Source: Neelides folsomi
Lineage: Eukaryota > Arthropoda > Collembola > Neelipleona > Neelidae
Direction of reading: 5' to 3'
Length of the DNA stretch: 64,000 nt
NCBI GenBank assembly: GCA_034687125.1
Contig: JAQGBZ010000041.1
Span: 186,001 to 250,000 of the forward strand
Positions 27,401-41,400 of the stretch are shown piece by piece. A program made the position numbers and the translations under genes. Below the pieces are notes generated by a model. That model had not been told where the DNA came from, did no database searches, and worked only from the letters and a program-made list of their open reading frames with translations. Numbering within the stretch: position 1 is the first letter of the stretch; each line of letters begins with the position of its first letter.

Positions 27401-30400
27401 TGGGAGTTTCTCCCGGTAAATAACAATTTGGCATTTGGATTTCCCTCAGCTCACAACTTTGTTACACTTCCATTACGGAGCGAAGAAGAGAGAAGGGGGG
27501 CGACGTGCCACAGTCACTCACCACATACCTGTACATACCTGTATATTTAATACTAAATATTACTAAATACGTACAATGAGCTATACACATCGAAAGCATC
27601 GTGAGGAGGAAACAAGGTGTTTTTACTCCAAGATAAAAAGAGAAAAAGTAATGGGTTAATCAAGAGTGGGGAACTGAAGTGGGAATCATGAGAGAATCTT
27701 GAGCCAAACTAAGGAATCCGTCGTTGAGGTATGTTGTGGGTGAGAAGTGGCTGGTACGGACCGACTTCCACTTTCCTCATCACCCTCATTTACCTTATTT
27801 TCACGATGCGGTGATGATTATTATATATATTTCATAAGTGCGGGTCTACGCCCTTGGCTCCTCACTTTTCCTTAATAAACCCCTCTCTCTTTAGGGCAAG
27901 ATGGTGAGAAATGGATTGAAAATTGCAAATGGGTTGATTCCCTATCTCTGTCGTGGCCTGTATAAAGTCGAGGATCAAAGCGATAATAAGGCGATCTTGT
28001 TAGCGGAGGAAAAAAATGAGAATAATGTTTGACATCAAGTAGGAGCTTCTCATTGCGTGCTTGGCTGGAGATTGACCGCCGATGTCGGTGGAGTAGCGAA
28101 GGAGCAGACATCGAACTTACAATATCACCTTACCTTGTCTCTTCTTATTTTATGCAGATCAGTCATGGACATAAGGTTCTGAACCATTTTACTCAACATA
28201 TCCACGCCCTTCACTTCATTTCCATAATAGCCTCAGTGCCACATTCTTCTTGGCCATCACTCGTTTCCATCCCCCTCGTCGCTCCTTTGCCTTCCCTCCT
28301 TATTTATGCCACCAGGGAGGAACAAAGGCACATTAGGTGTCGTGGAATAAATTTACTCTCTTACAACCACTGCCTTACACCCTTCAATAAGGCGTAGTAA
28401 AAGAAAACATTAAATTATGCCATCTTGAAATTAATAAAGGGATGAAGACACTCAGCCCACAATGGTAATTTTAATAGATATAATGCATTCATTTCCATCT
28501 TTTAATTTCAAACGTGTCATTATCACAAGTTATACTATTACAGTTAATAAATACTTGGAAGAATGCTCCAAATCCCTTTCACTATGTGTGACTTAATTTT
28601 TTACAACTAATGGATTCTAACTTAATGGAAGCTCTAATAATCTTTGCTATGTAATATTTAATTAAACGTGGATTTACAATGGTTGGGCCAAATAAATAGA
28701 AAGGGAGAGTCTTTGACGTCGACTGACTCCTCAGCTCGACAAGAGGTTTAGAAATTAAATTAATAGCTCTTTCCTTAATTCCGGAGGACGGCGGCTATCT
28801 ATTCCGGGCTAGTAATTTAGATTTCTCTTATCTGACCAAATCAGGCTCGACTCCTGAAGCCTCATGTCGAGATTGAATATATAGAGCTTCGCCTCTGTGG
28901 GCTCATTAGCGAAGAAAGAGACCTCACGCATTTTTGTCTCAAAGTTTCACCATCAGACTCAATTTTAAAATTGACCACGTGCATGGAACATAATTTGGGG
29001 GAGTTTCTTCTTCCATGAGAATTCCGTCTCTATACCAAAACAAACGTGGTTTAATACACGTGTTACAAATTATAGGCCATTTCAGTCATTCATAAACCTA
29101 TGTAATAAACATGCGAATATCTTCACATCATATCTTCACCTCAATGAATGTTTCTCTATGTTTGTGAAAAAAAGACAAATTAGACAAATTTTTAACCTTA
29201 TTTATGAAGCACATTAGGCCGATTCATATATGGAATGTTTACATATTTCTTAATACTTGAGAGAAATCTTATTTGCAAAATCAGGAATGAAATTGACAAT
29301 GCATTCTTGAAGTACAGTTTTAATTTTCTGTATAGGTTGAGGCCATTACATAAAATGCTTGGAGCTAAAGCAGAGCTTGGACGATTTGAGATGAGAAATC
29401 ATCTCGGTCGGTAGACCCTCCTGAGTCTCGAGCAAACTGTAGTCATCTCTTAGGTCTATTAGAAAGAGTAAGAGTTCTGAACTGGGTTAAAGACGTGACA
29501 GAGTGTCAGAGTCACAGATGGATAGCTTGGTTGCAATCTCGAAGCTATTGGACTCTTACGGTAGGAAAAAGTTATAAGCATGTATTATTATATATTATTT
29601 ATTAGTTACTTATACAGATTATAAGCGAGTATATTGTGGGAAGGAAGAGGAGGCCTGGCTTCTAGCATTGAGCCGCTCTTTGCCAAACTCCCATTATTAT
29701 GATTTTATTATTCTTGAGCCCATTGAGTCGGGCCACATTGCTCAGAAGGGAGGAGACGGGCAACACAATCGGCGATCAACTTTCCTTCACTCCCCCATTG
29801 CGTAAGAAGCCTTCTACTCCGAGGCTGAAGAACGATCTTTCCAATTACAACAACAACCCAAGGAGGCACAGAAACAAAAGCCGTGGCTATATCGCGGAAT
29901 CCGGAAGAATGGCTCCTTTAACCCGTGTTAAAGGCGAGGTCGACTGCGACCAAGGCGGCTCCGGCCCCGAGTCGCCCCAACAAGAGTATTCTTATTTATT
30001 GTAGACTTAGTGGACAACAGAAAAGTGAACAAGAGGATTAAAGATGCAAAGACTCCTTGGAATTCCTTCCTTAAGCACTTTTTGTGGTTCCTACCAGGCG
30101 GATTGATGTACAAGGAAAGTGATGTATGCGATTCTTGAAATGTGCTCTTGACAATCATTAGGTCTTAAGATGCTCATCGTGTAGGTTAATTGAGCATCAA
30201 GAACAAAAGCGGAAATTCGGCGACGAAGTAAAAAAGAAGTCGTCTGAACCTCGGGACCTGATGCACACTCCCTCTCATTACTTTCAAGCCACTTTAGATA
30301 GGGTTGGCTCCTCTCAACTTTGATTGATTGATTGGATGGGTTGGAGAAACCAGTCCTTTGTCTTTACCCTCTTCCACCTCTTCGCTCACTCAGAGAAGAA

Positions 30401-33400
30401 GAGATACATGGCATATCATTGGCCCATCTCATGGGATCTGCAACAGGTTCCAGGATCTCTCAGCGTTTAATCTCGAATATCAAATCTTAATTAAGCTCCA
30501 TGTCCGGTAGCAATCATAATGATTTTATTGGTCATAAAAACACTTTGGTGAGACAGTGAGCAATTCATTCTTAATCCGCTTGTCTCTCAACATCTTGACT
30601 CAAATGGGATTCTACTCAGAAGCCAGAGGGAAGAGAGAATCGGATTGGAAATTTAAAGAATGAATCATATTTGAGAACTTACTCTCCATTTTCTTATTAA
30701 TAAAAACATCTGATCCGGTCCTCGAGACTGACGCGCTTGGGTATTGCAATAAAAACAATTTTCATATACCAGACAATGCATTGGGGGAGATAATGTATTA
30801 TGACTTTTTTGGTTTTCTGGCTTCAGGATCCAAACCCCAATTGATTTACTTTCTCATTCACTCTTTTAAATCAGCAAGGAATGAAGAAACCCTGAGACCA
30901 ATCATACATATAAGTAAGATATAAGTAAAACATATGGGAATTGGTATGGCAGGAAATGGGAGAGAACATCTTTCACTTTCCGACTCACTATATTTAAGTA
31001 CTTATTGTATTCTTTTAACGTTAAGTATTGGAGGAGTCAAACGTGAGTTGTCACTAGGAAAAGAAGAGAAACTAATCTAATTAAAAGTCTCGGGTAAATT
31101 TATCATAAAGTTATGCATTTTATCGACAAAGACGGAGAGGTTGAGCGAGTTATTGTTTGCATACAATATTTTAATGGGATGGTTTTTTCATTCCTGCGTC
31201 TTTTGCCCCTCCTCCGAACAATTGATACGAATCTTTAAATGTAATCATACATTTTTTGGCCTCCATTAACTGAATGTCGTCTTCTACATACTCGTTTTTC
31301 CTCTTCATGCTAATGTAATGAATACTAAAACCAAAGTTGTTCTGGCAGTAAAAGATCCTCCATATTACCCAAGAAAGGCATATAACTTTTATTTTTTACA
31401 AATCAAATATCCATTCTATTAATGCTCTAATACTTTCAATAACTAACCAATTTCAATTATTTTCCTATTTGACCATCTCATAATTAAACTGGAATAATCA
31501 CGCGAGTCAACCACGAGCCTCAATTGTTGTCATTGCATGTTGCACAGAGATGTAAGTACATCATTCCGAACCTATTTATTCCAATTCATTATCACATTAT
31601 GAATCATTCAGATTTATTATGGAGGCCTTTGGAGGCTTTTAATTCAGAGCATTATGCAGCTCTAATTGCATTGCTATCAACTTTCATCCCAATGCAAATT
31701 TTTTAATTAATTTAATGGCAAATTATTTATTCGCATAATAAACTGCACCTTCAAACTGCATGTTAAATATGTAGATCACTTCTCTCAATAGCTAAGTATA
31801 ATGGTATTGACATGTTGATCGTATGTTATAAAAGTAACGAAAGATTTATGTCCAATTTTGGCGATGCGAAGGTTTAGACAAATCATTTAAAAAATGCAGA
31901 CTGATGCAGAACATCAATCAGTTGACTTGTGCATGCGGATACCTTTTTTATAAACAAATAGCGAGAAAAATGTATAATTATTAAATACCAAGATGGAGAT
32001 ATTGGTAAATGAAAGTACTTAAACAATGTTTGTTTGTTATTATTATTTCTAAATTGTACTTTTATGAATGTGAGAAAAAAAAGATTTTTTTAAGCCCAAC
32101 CTCTTGATGTTCACTAACTCGATCATTGGATGAGGAAGCATTTATATGAGAAATTGGCTAATAATACGTTGTTAAAGGCCGAATGGCTTAATTGGACAAT
32201 ATAACTATAGTTCGAAGTTTATAAATGATCCATTTGTCTGAAGAAAACTTGAGCTCATCATGGAGGTCTCGGACCATTGTGTGCTGCGATTATGATGTCG
32301 TTCCCCATGTAAGAGGATTAAAGAGCTAGGAATAAAGCAATCAGAGATAAGGGCATTAGAGCGCAATCGATCAACATCAATATGCATTAGAAAAGAGATT
32401 CTTCTGTTGAAGGAATAAAAATGCGAAGTAAAACTAGTTAGCCTTGTCAAAAGTCTTCAGCGATTATGTATAGGATCTTATTCTTATTGGGAATGGATTG
32501 TAAATTTAAGTTTCGAGATGGGGAGAGTGGAATGTGTAGCAGAGGGAAAAAAGAGACGGAAGGGTAGCACACACATCAGCCTCAAAGTTATTGCAAATTG
32601 GAATCCTCAACAGATGTACTATGTACACATTGTGTGTATACAATGGATTTAGGATATCGCGATCTTCGAGAGCAAGACGTAATCTCCACTAATATTGTAA
32701 TAAGAGCAAGTCCTGAGAAAATCCACAAATTGAAATGTAGAAAAAAGGAGAAAATGGTGTTACGAGTTGGAATGAACTGTCATTCCTTCCCGTTGGCCCT
32801 CTCTCTAACAGCCCTGGATTGGATTCAAGGAAGCTCCTAAAGCTTTCTGTGTTGAGCCGACATGTTCCGAAGTGGATTGGGAATCATTAGAGCTCTAGAT
32901 AATTCATATTTTCTCTACCATGACGGAGGGTTTTCAACGAAAGTGAAACTCAAAGCAAATCTTTGCTTTAGCCCGAAAAAAGATGAACATCTCCTCATTG
33001 GACTTTCCATTAGCGGCAGATAATGGTCGAGTTGAGGAAATCCTTAGGATCATGATTCTGATTACAACTCACTTAAATATGGGGAACCATCTTACCACAT
33101 TATTTATACCTATTACACACATATATAGATCCCTATCGTTCACATCTTCATTGTGTTGTGGTGGGCTTACGGGAGGGTGTGGCGCTCTCCCTCTCACCTT
33201 CCCCATCCACTCGGCACGAGATGGATGGAAAATGTGAGGGCAAAAAAGCGAAATTAAAAACGGCAATGCATTTGCCAAGGGTTGCAAATGGGAAGCAGAA
33301 GAAGCTGCCTGCAGCATCGCGCTCAATCTCAACTCATCGTCAGCTTTGTTAGCGAAAGTGAAATTATTATTATATGTAGTTTGGCCGATGGCCTCTTCCT

Positions 33401-36400
33401 CACATAGCGTAATTTTAGCCACCTCGCTCCTTGGTCCAGTTTCATTCTCATTAATAATAAGCTTTTTTTTCTCCCTTCGACATCCCTCACTTCCTCAACA
33501 CCTACTCCCTTTAATATGCTACTTATAGATAGAAGGATCCAATTCGCCAATAATGCAAAGCTTTCCATTCTTCCAAACGACCATCAGCCAATTAAGAGCC
33601 TCATTGCTGAACTGCGTTCAGTTTAAAATTAAAATTCATCTCCAAATGGAAAACAAGTTTGGGAAAAAATATTAAATGCACCTTCTGCATAATGAGTTTT
33701 CTCAAGAACAATGATGCAGGCAAATCTGCATAGTCGATCTCGAGGGAGATAATCGAGCCTTGATGACAATGACGGGAGAGGTGGAATGAAAAAGGGAAGA
33801 ATTACGATGAAGAATGAAGTTAATGTTTTTAAATGAATATGCCAATAGTTTAATCATTTCCTTATTTATAACTCACCGTTTCATAGTTTACTACAAAAAA
33901 CATGGAATGGGCCAATGTTATCCTGCGGTTTCATCACCTCCATCTTGATACACAAGAAGGCTTCAATTTCCAATTTACTCCTTTGGACTTCATTACAAGA
34001 GGAAGGAACGAAGATTTGCGGGTTCCCATGAAGAATTCAAAACCCACAACTTGAGCTTCACTTTGAGGGGCGATGAGTAAATTGTGTAATTTTAGGTAAA
34101 GTGTTGATGACGAGGTTTCAACTTGGAAGGTTCAAGTTTATGAAGTTAAATTATAATACAAAGAATTGAAACAAAAATGAAAAAATGACATTCTCCCTGG
34201 GTGGAAATGGGAAATTAAAGCCAGAGGAAGGTTGACCATAAAATGATGAATGGAGTGATCCATTGAATTCAGATGTGCGGTTTATTTGCTTTAATGCCTC
34301 CTTTTTCTCATCCTATAAAAGAAAACGATGGTCTGGGGCTTCTTTTCTGACTTAAAATGAGTCATTTGAGTCTGCATAAATAATCCTTGGGTGAAAAATA
34401 TGAGTAATTAAGGTGTCGTAAATATTCAAGATTCCCCAAAGGTGAATTTTTGAAGGATTGAGATGGATTTTCTCAGCAAGTGATGACCATGCTATAATTA
34501 TAATGAAACATTTTGATGTTCCGCTTCCAGAGCCCAAACTTGCATTTAAAGCCTTCTTAAATTGCGCGAGAAAAGGAGGAAATCTCTTTTGCCTATCTTT
34601 CAACTCTTTTGGATTGTTAGACCGACTCATCACGATTTCCCACCTGGAGGAAGAATCCACTCCAATTAAGAGGTTACAAATTACCCTTTTCTTCCCAAAA
34701 TCACTTCTGAAGACGTCGAAAATTAGCATTCTTCAACATCTCCGTCTCATCAACATCTCTCGCCCATAAATGTACGCCGAAGAAGAGCACACCATTTGCA
34801 AGCTGGTCTCCTCTTCGTATAAAGGCCTCGGCCGTCGTTATCCTCCACGCGACATGAATATCTTCCATCATTTCTCCACCGGACCTCCGGGCTTTAAACC
34901 GACGATGCGAACCTCGGCGCCGTCGGCCACACGTAAATTACAAGCTTAACCATTCAAAAATGGAACACAAATACCTTTTTTACAATGGGATGATGTGGGA
35001 GGTGATCCTCCCGTTTGAAGTTCCTTCTACTAAATTACAATTGTAAATTCCTTATGATGCCGACTATGGAATATAACTACGATAAATTCTTATTCTCATA
35101 TTATTTAAATCAGTTATGCACTATAGGCATTGATAGTAGTTATATTGGAACAGTATTGGTATTGATCAATGATCAAATTGTTCACATGAGTTTAAAAAGA
35201 GAATCTGGATCCATTGTCTGTGTGTATGTTTGGAGAGACAGACGAATGCCCCTGGCAAAATTCACCTAATGAGTTGAGAAACCGAACGCGTGTCAATATT
35301 TGATTTGACTAAAGAGATCAATCTGAGCCCTCTCCTTGTATCTATAAACTCCATGTAAATTACTCACATCCATCCATTCTCATCATATGGAGGTTTATCT
35401 TGAGAGAAAGAGTCGGCTCCTTTATCCAACAAATTGAACCTCTTTCAGACACTTGCGGTCCGATAAAATAATAGAAACTTTTATTTCCTCTAAAGAGCGA
35501 GAGGATGGAAAAGAGCTCTAATTAGCCCTTTTTGCTCCACTAACAATTCTCTTCCGACATCGGCATTTCTCGATTAGAACTCTTAGTATATTTAAATATT
35601 GCACATATCTACTTTTACCTAACATGCCGATCCCACTTTCCTTGAGACTCAGATTCTTAAAATTGTGTTGGGAGTCTAATTGCAAAATTAGCGTTCCAGC
35701 GTTTTCCTCAATCCTTTACTCACCTCAATGAGACTTCTATTGAGATTGAGAATCTGAGGCTGTCTCTGATTTTTCATCAATTCCCTTTCAAAACTTCCTT
35801 AATTATCTTTAAATGAACAATGTTTTGTAAAGTTTATGTCCTAAGACACCTTGAAGGTATACGAAGATAAAAGTACAATTTGTTCAATCCCAACCCATTT
35901 TTTATTTAACATTACTTGTTTGAGGAAAATAGTAAAAAGACGAATTTTATTGGCTTCTTACTTTTAGTTGGATTTGCATGCCAAGATTCCTTAAAGTATT
36001 TTAGTTGTTTTTTATGCCCATCCTAAGACATTCTTGAAATGTACTTACACAAACATCATATTACATTTACATATCTTCATATGAACATTTAACTATAGTT
36101 CATCTAAATACAAAGTAAATGTAGTGCATTTTAATGATATTACAGTCTCGCATTATCCTACAAGACGACAGGTAGTTTTAAAGATAAGGATAATAATTTA
36201 AATAAAAGAGGGAAATGTAGTCATTTAGACTTATTTAAATGAAATTAAATTCCGAGTAACATCTATATCCCAATCTAACCACATGCTTTAGCCACACACG
36301 TGAATCTTGGAATAGTTTCTTTTCATGATGATTAAATTAAAGATAATTGGAAGATTTGGAGCCAGAAGCGAGACGCCACCGTGTTGTCATTCCGGAAGAA

Positions 36401-38065
36401 TTGATTAAGGAGAAAAGGAGGAAGGGCTTATTAGGCGAATGCCATGTTTATTTTCCAACCGGCCTGACACTGACAGTAATTTGATATAAAGAAGGAGGGC
36501 CGGAGACTCTCGAGACGCAAAGTGATGAAATTTGGAACAATTGAGACGGGACACAAAGACATGTGAAAAGGACAAACAATGAAGATAGTGGAAACGTTTG
36601 CGAAAATCCGCGTGCGAAGATTGGTCTAGTTCCATCTGTGTATTTACTACCATGTGTATTATAAATTCAGGGAGTCGAGTAGTGTGTTGAACTGTGTTTG
36701 GTCCTATTGTTGTCGCATTGTTTCTCGTTCCTGAAATCCTGATGAGGATTTGCGGATTGTGGATGGATGGGGAGAGTTGACCACAGACGAGAATGAGTGT
36801 GTGGAAGCGGATAAGGACGATGGGCCAGAGTGTGTCATTACGGTTGGCTACGCCGCGGAATCTTACGATGAAACAGAGAAGAAAAGGAGGAAAAGAAAAG
36901 TGAAAAGGTTGGGTAATTAGTGGTGTTCAACCGTAGCAACCTCAGGAGACGTAAGTTCACTCCTGGCTTGAACTCCGCCACCAAGAACGGACCCACTCGG
37001 CCAAACTCCGACAGTTTTCACAACAACCTGTAGATCTCTCATATAAATCCTACATAGGGAATGTATGAGGTTCATCTATAGGAGATTACTGTGTCGGATC
37101 TTCAATGTATCCATTTGATCTCCCACACTTTAGGACGATGATGTTTGCAGTTTAATGTTATGTGTAAAGTGGTGGTGTGGAAGGGTTTAATCAGCCCTCC
37201 GTCCTTTGACCTTTTATCGCCTCATCATACTCACTGTGAGAGATTAAGGAATAGAGATGGGAATGGCCAGGGAGATTTAATTCCCTCCTTTAATCTCACC
37301 CAATTCCTTTCTTGGCCATTACGAGTTTTTCGCATCATTTTCTTTCTCCTCTAACCCACCAAAGAGCAGTGTGAAACTAATCAAAGTAATATTTATTAAA
37401 TCCTTGTATACCCAAACCCACGGTAATTCCACACATTAGGTGAAACGGGGGAGGAGAATCTAGTCCACTAAAACCAATACGACATGAAATGATTCGAAAT
37501 GATTCAGTTTCCCAAGGCTCAAGAACAAATTAATAGTTTTGAAAGCGAGTTTTCCCATTTGAATGGAAATAATGGGAGCCGCATGCAGATTTCTCGAAAT
37601 AATAAGAGAGAATCAAATCATTGTCTCATCCCACAAGCTCAATTGGGTGAACTTGCTCAAAATAAGCTTGACTGGGGCCATTGAAGTGCCATTGGTGCTT
37701 GCCACACTTTACATATTCCATGGATGGTGACTTCGTGTTTTCCTTTCAATTCCCCTCTCTCGGATTACGTGACATTAAACCCAATCCCTAGTTTCAATTC
37801 ACAATTTCCATTCTTTACATTCTCAATGAAAATTCCCTTTTCATTGCATGTCTCATTTTGGGTTTTAATAACGTTGGGGTGCTCGACGAAGTAAAATAAA
37901 ACAGGGGATGAAGGGAAGTCTAGGAATGATCTCTGTCTTACCTCACTCTCTTCGCACGTTCCTCATCCTCCAAAGAACCGCTCGCAATGCACTACTGATC
38001 CAGTTCTCTTATCTGAAAAATAATCAACAGATTTCACCCTTTAGCTAACAAGCCCTGTATGAGGA

Positions 38066-38095
38066 TAAGTATGAGTATGAGTATAAGTATGAGTG
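38066..38095. repeat. (AGTATG)n short tandem repeat
   Basis: Four to five AGTATG/AGTATA hexamers in a row. Confidence 0.8.
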
Positions 38096-38446
38096 GATGA
38101 GGAAAGTTATTAGTTCCAGGGTCTGCTTCAGATGGTTAAAATCCCTTTGTTTCTTCTCTCTTCCCTGTACGCTTCACTCTCAACCAGAAAGGTGTATGAT
38201 CTCTATAATGAAATAATGATCATTTGCCCAACTAACTATATAATAAATCATGGGAGTTATACAGTGAGTGTAATAATCGACCCTCTCTGATTTTTATCTC
38301 TAAATATCATCAACGAAGGACGAGGAGTTGAAACTGACAGCAGAGAGGCGGAAAAACTTTTGATTTCCATCTTACCAGACCAATGTTGAAGCAAAAGGGA
38401 AAAGAACCAAGAGTCCGAATCAAACATTGAACTCGTGCTGTTGTTT

Positions 38447-38474
38447 AAACACACACATACACACATACACACTA
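38447..38474. repeat. (CA)n / ACACAT microsatellite
   Basis: Interrupted CA run with CATACACA units. Confidence 0.8.
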
Positions 38475-41400
38475 ACAACACTTACATTTTCACATTACGT
38501 AAATTGGGGTTACTGTGCTTTTCGAGAAAATGTTTATTTTCAGGTTGAACTGACTGAAGCCAATTTAGACGAACGTTTTCCTGCAACAAACTTAAGCTTC
38601 GTGCGTTTTTGATTCTAAACTGTTGATTGATAAAATTAGTCGAAAATGAACCAAATTACTAAATACCAAATTACAAAATCGATCTTTCTCTCTGTAATAT
38701 CTCTCTTTGACAATAATTTATTATGTAATAATTTAATTGTTTGAATTTTAATTAAATTGTTTAAATGTTCATAAATATTTTAAATATTTATATGTGCATA
38801 TATCATCCTTGTAGTAGTCTTGATACTCATTGTCAGTTCAGTTGTTCGTTCAACACTTGAATCGATTTAAAAATTCAATTTGGAAGACGTGCGTATTGAG
38901 GATTCTATTCTGATAAACTTTAGTTATTAAATGAAAGTTAACAAAAGCGGCGTTATGTTGCTACTACATTATTATCTTGATAAGCTACTTAGCTTTGTCT
39001 TCATAATGATATGAACCTTTGAACCCATGACCCCGTGAACTGACTCAATTTGCCAATCCCGAGATGTTATTTAGAATCATCATTGTTTAACAGTATGTAC
39101 CTATGTGTGCTTTCATTTAATAAGAGAGTAAGTTTAACGACTGCACCAGGATGAAGCTTCGAGATGAACGATGAACTCGAGGGATAAAAAGGGAAATTCT
39201 AGAAACTTCCTTGTTACTTCTTGAATTCCTCTTGAGTAACTATTTATTTATATTTATTAGCACTAATCACAAGAAATGGTTCTCTTTTCGCGCTAATTGA
39301 GACGAATGTATTTAATGATTCAAATAGTCCATCTAATTAGGGAAAAGATACGAGCTGAGGAAATTGGTTATTATAAAAAGATATTCAAATCCTTGTACAC
39401 ACCTATTCTTTCTCAAGATGGGATAACTAAAGATAAATTATTTTCAGATTACGTTTGTTGCCACAAATAATAACTTCCTATATTTTCCAATGATAGAAAA
39501 ATTTTATTTGAAATTAATGATGACACATTAGCTGAAGTGAAAATAATTAATGAAGATTGATGAGAATATTTCTTTATGCTGTTTGCACGTCAAATTCCAT
39601 CGTTTTGAGCTTTTTACAAGTTACTTTATTGTTTTAAACTTTGTACTTATTTTTAACTATTTGCCCTAAAGTCCAATAAGGATGAATTTGAAATAAAATA
39701 TTACAAATCATCAGACAAAAACCCTCGATTGGAATAAATTAGATAAAAATCAAAAGTAAGTAATAACCAATGAGGCACCAAATGACTTCATCTTTCCGAC
39801 GCACAGTCGAAAGATGAGATCAAGACGAGTTAAGACGACAATGGTTCACAGATCGTTAGGAGAAGACTGCATTTGTATTTCAACCTTGATGTTTAGCTCC
39901 AGAGTTTAAAATATTCAGTTAAAAATAATGAAATTTGAGGCTCCAGTCCAAGATTGGGATCCTTTAAGAAGGAATGAAAAATGCATGGCCTCAAAATATC
40001 CCCAAAGATCAAATAAAAGAAACGATAATGATAAACCCCTAATATAAGAACAAAAACAAAATCATAAAATGATGGGAATATTTATTTCCACCCCTAAGGT
40101 CAATTTCAATTTTAAAGTGAAATCAGCTTTTAATTCTGCACTGGTTTCTCTTGAGAAAAGAAGAGCTTGAGGAGACGCTGAGGTTTTAATCTCACTCAGT
40201 CAATCTCGTTGAGAATCTTCGCCGTAGGTTCACCCTCTGAGACATCCATAGACACTTTACATGTATTCTACTATACCGAATGTTACACTTTGAGTGCGTA
40301 TAAATTTACTCATGATGAGATTCGCAAGTTGGCTGATGGGTGCTAAGTAAGTTCTGGTTCACGATGGAATCCATTTGGCCATTAGGATTCTTTTCTCATT
40401 TTCTCAATTCCTTCAGCTTCTTGGCGTCTCTGCAGATTGCATCAACCGACGAGGAGAAGAGAAGGGCAAATGGAGGGGCGGTTCACAAGTACTGGTGAAA
40501 TTCATCGGCCACACCAACACATTTCTCATTCAAGCTCACTTACGCTTTTAGTAACTTAAATAACATTATATGAGTATTGTATAGACCAGAAAGGGTCAAA
40601 TAAACCTCGGTTACATAAATCCCACACCGCAGATCCTTCACGGTCCATTTCCTGCATTAAGGAAACGATTTTTGGAAAATTTGAGGTGCAATGTGGGGAA
40701 ATGACTTTTTTCCCATTGTTGATAAATTGATAAATAAACAGCTGTATTGTACCTCTACGTCACCCCATTCATTGGAAATCAAGGACCTGCAAAAATGCAC
40801 CGAGCCTCGACGCCCTCAACGAATGTGGGAATTCAAGGATTCCAATTTTCAATCCGAGGGATAAAGATGGGGAGTGCAAATGTGCAAAATGACCTGTTAG
40901 AATGATTAGTTTTGCACATGGATTATTATTGAGACGTTCCATACGGTGATTGGTAGCCACCACCTTCCTCTTCCTTTAACAATAATTGTGAACCCATCGT
41001 GAGGCAGTCCATATTTGAGGAAAATTTTCTCAAATTATAGACATCGTTCGTCAAATAATTACACGAGACGAAGGCAGGGCCGAAGGAAACTTACACATAG
41101 AGCTAATGAGGGAACGCGTCTTACGACGACGAGAAGAAAGTTGTGAGTTGTTACAAGAGTCCTCCAGTAGACCTCTTGACTTTGTCTTTATATGCTTTGT
41201 ATGGGAAAGAGTGTCTCAAACTCCCCTTTGGCAACTCCAAGTGAAAGAAATTAAAAGAAGTAATGATGATTAGAGGGATTTGGATGAACAAAGATTTACA
41301 AGGACTATTCCTATTCCCTTCTCTCCCACTCATTTCACTTCAAAGACTTCAAAGAGTTCAAAACTTGTAACAATTATAATTTTTTTAATGCTTCTATTTT

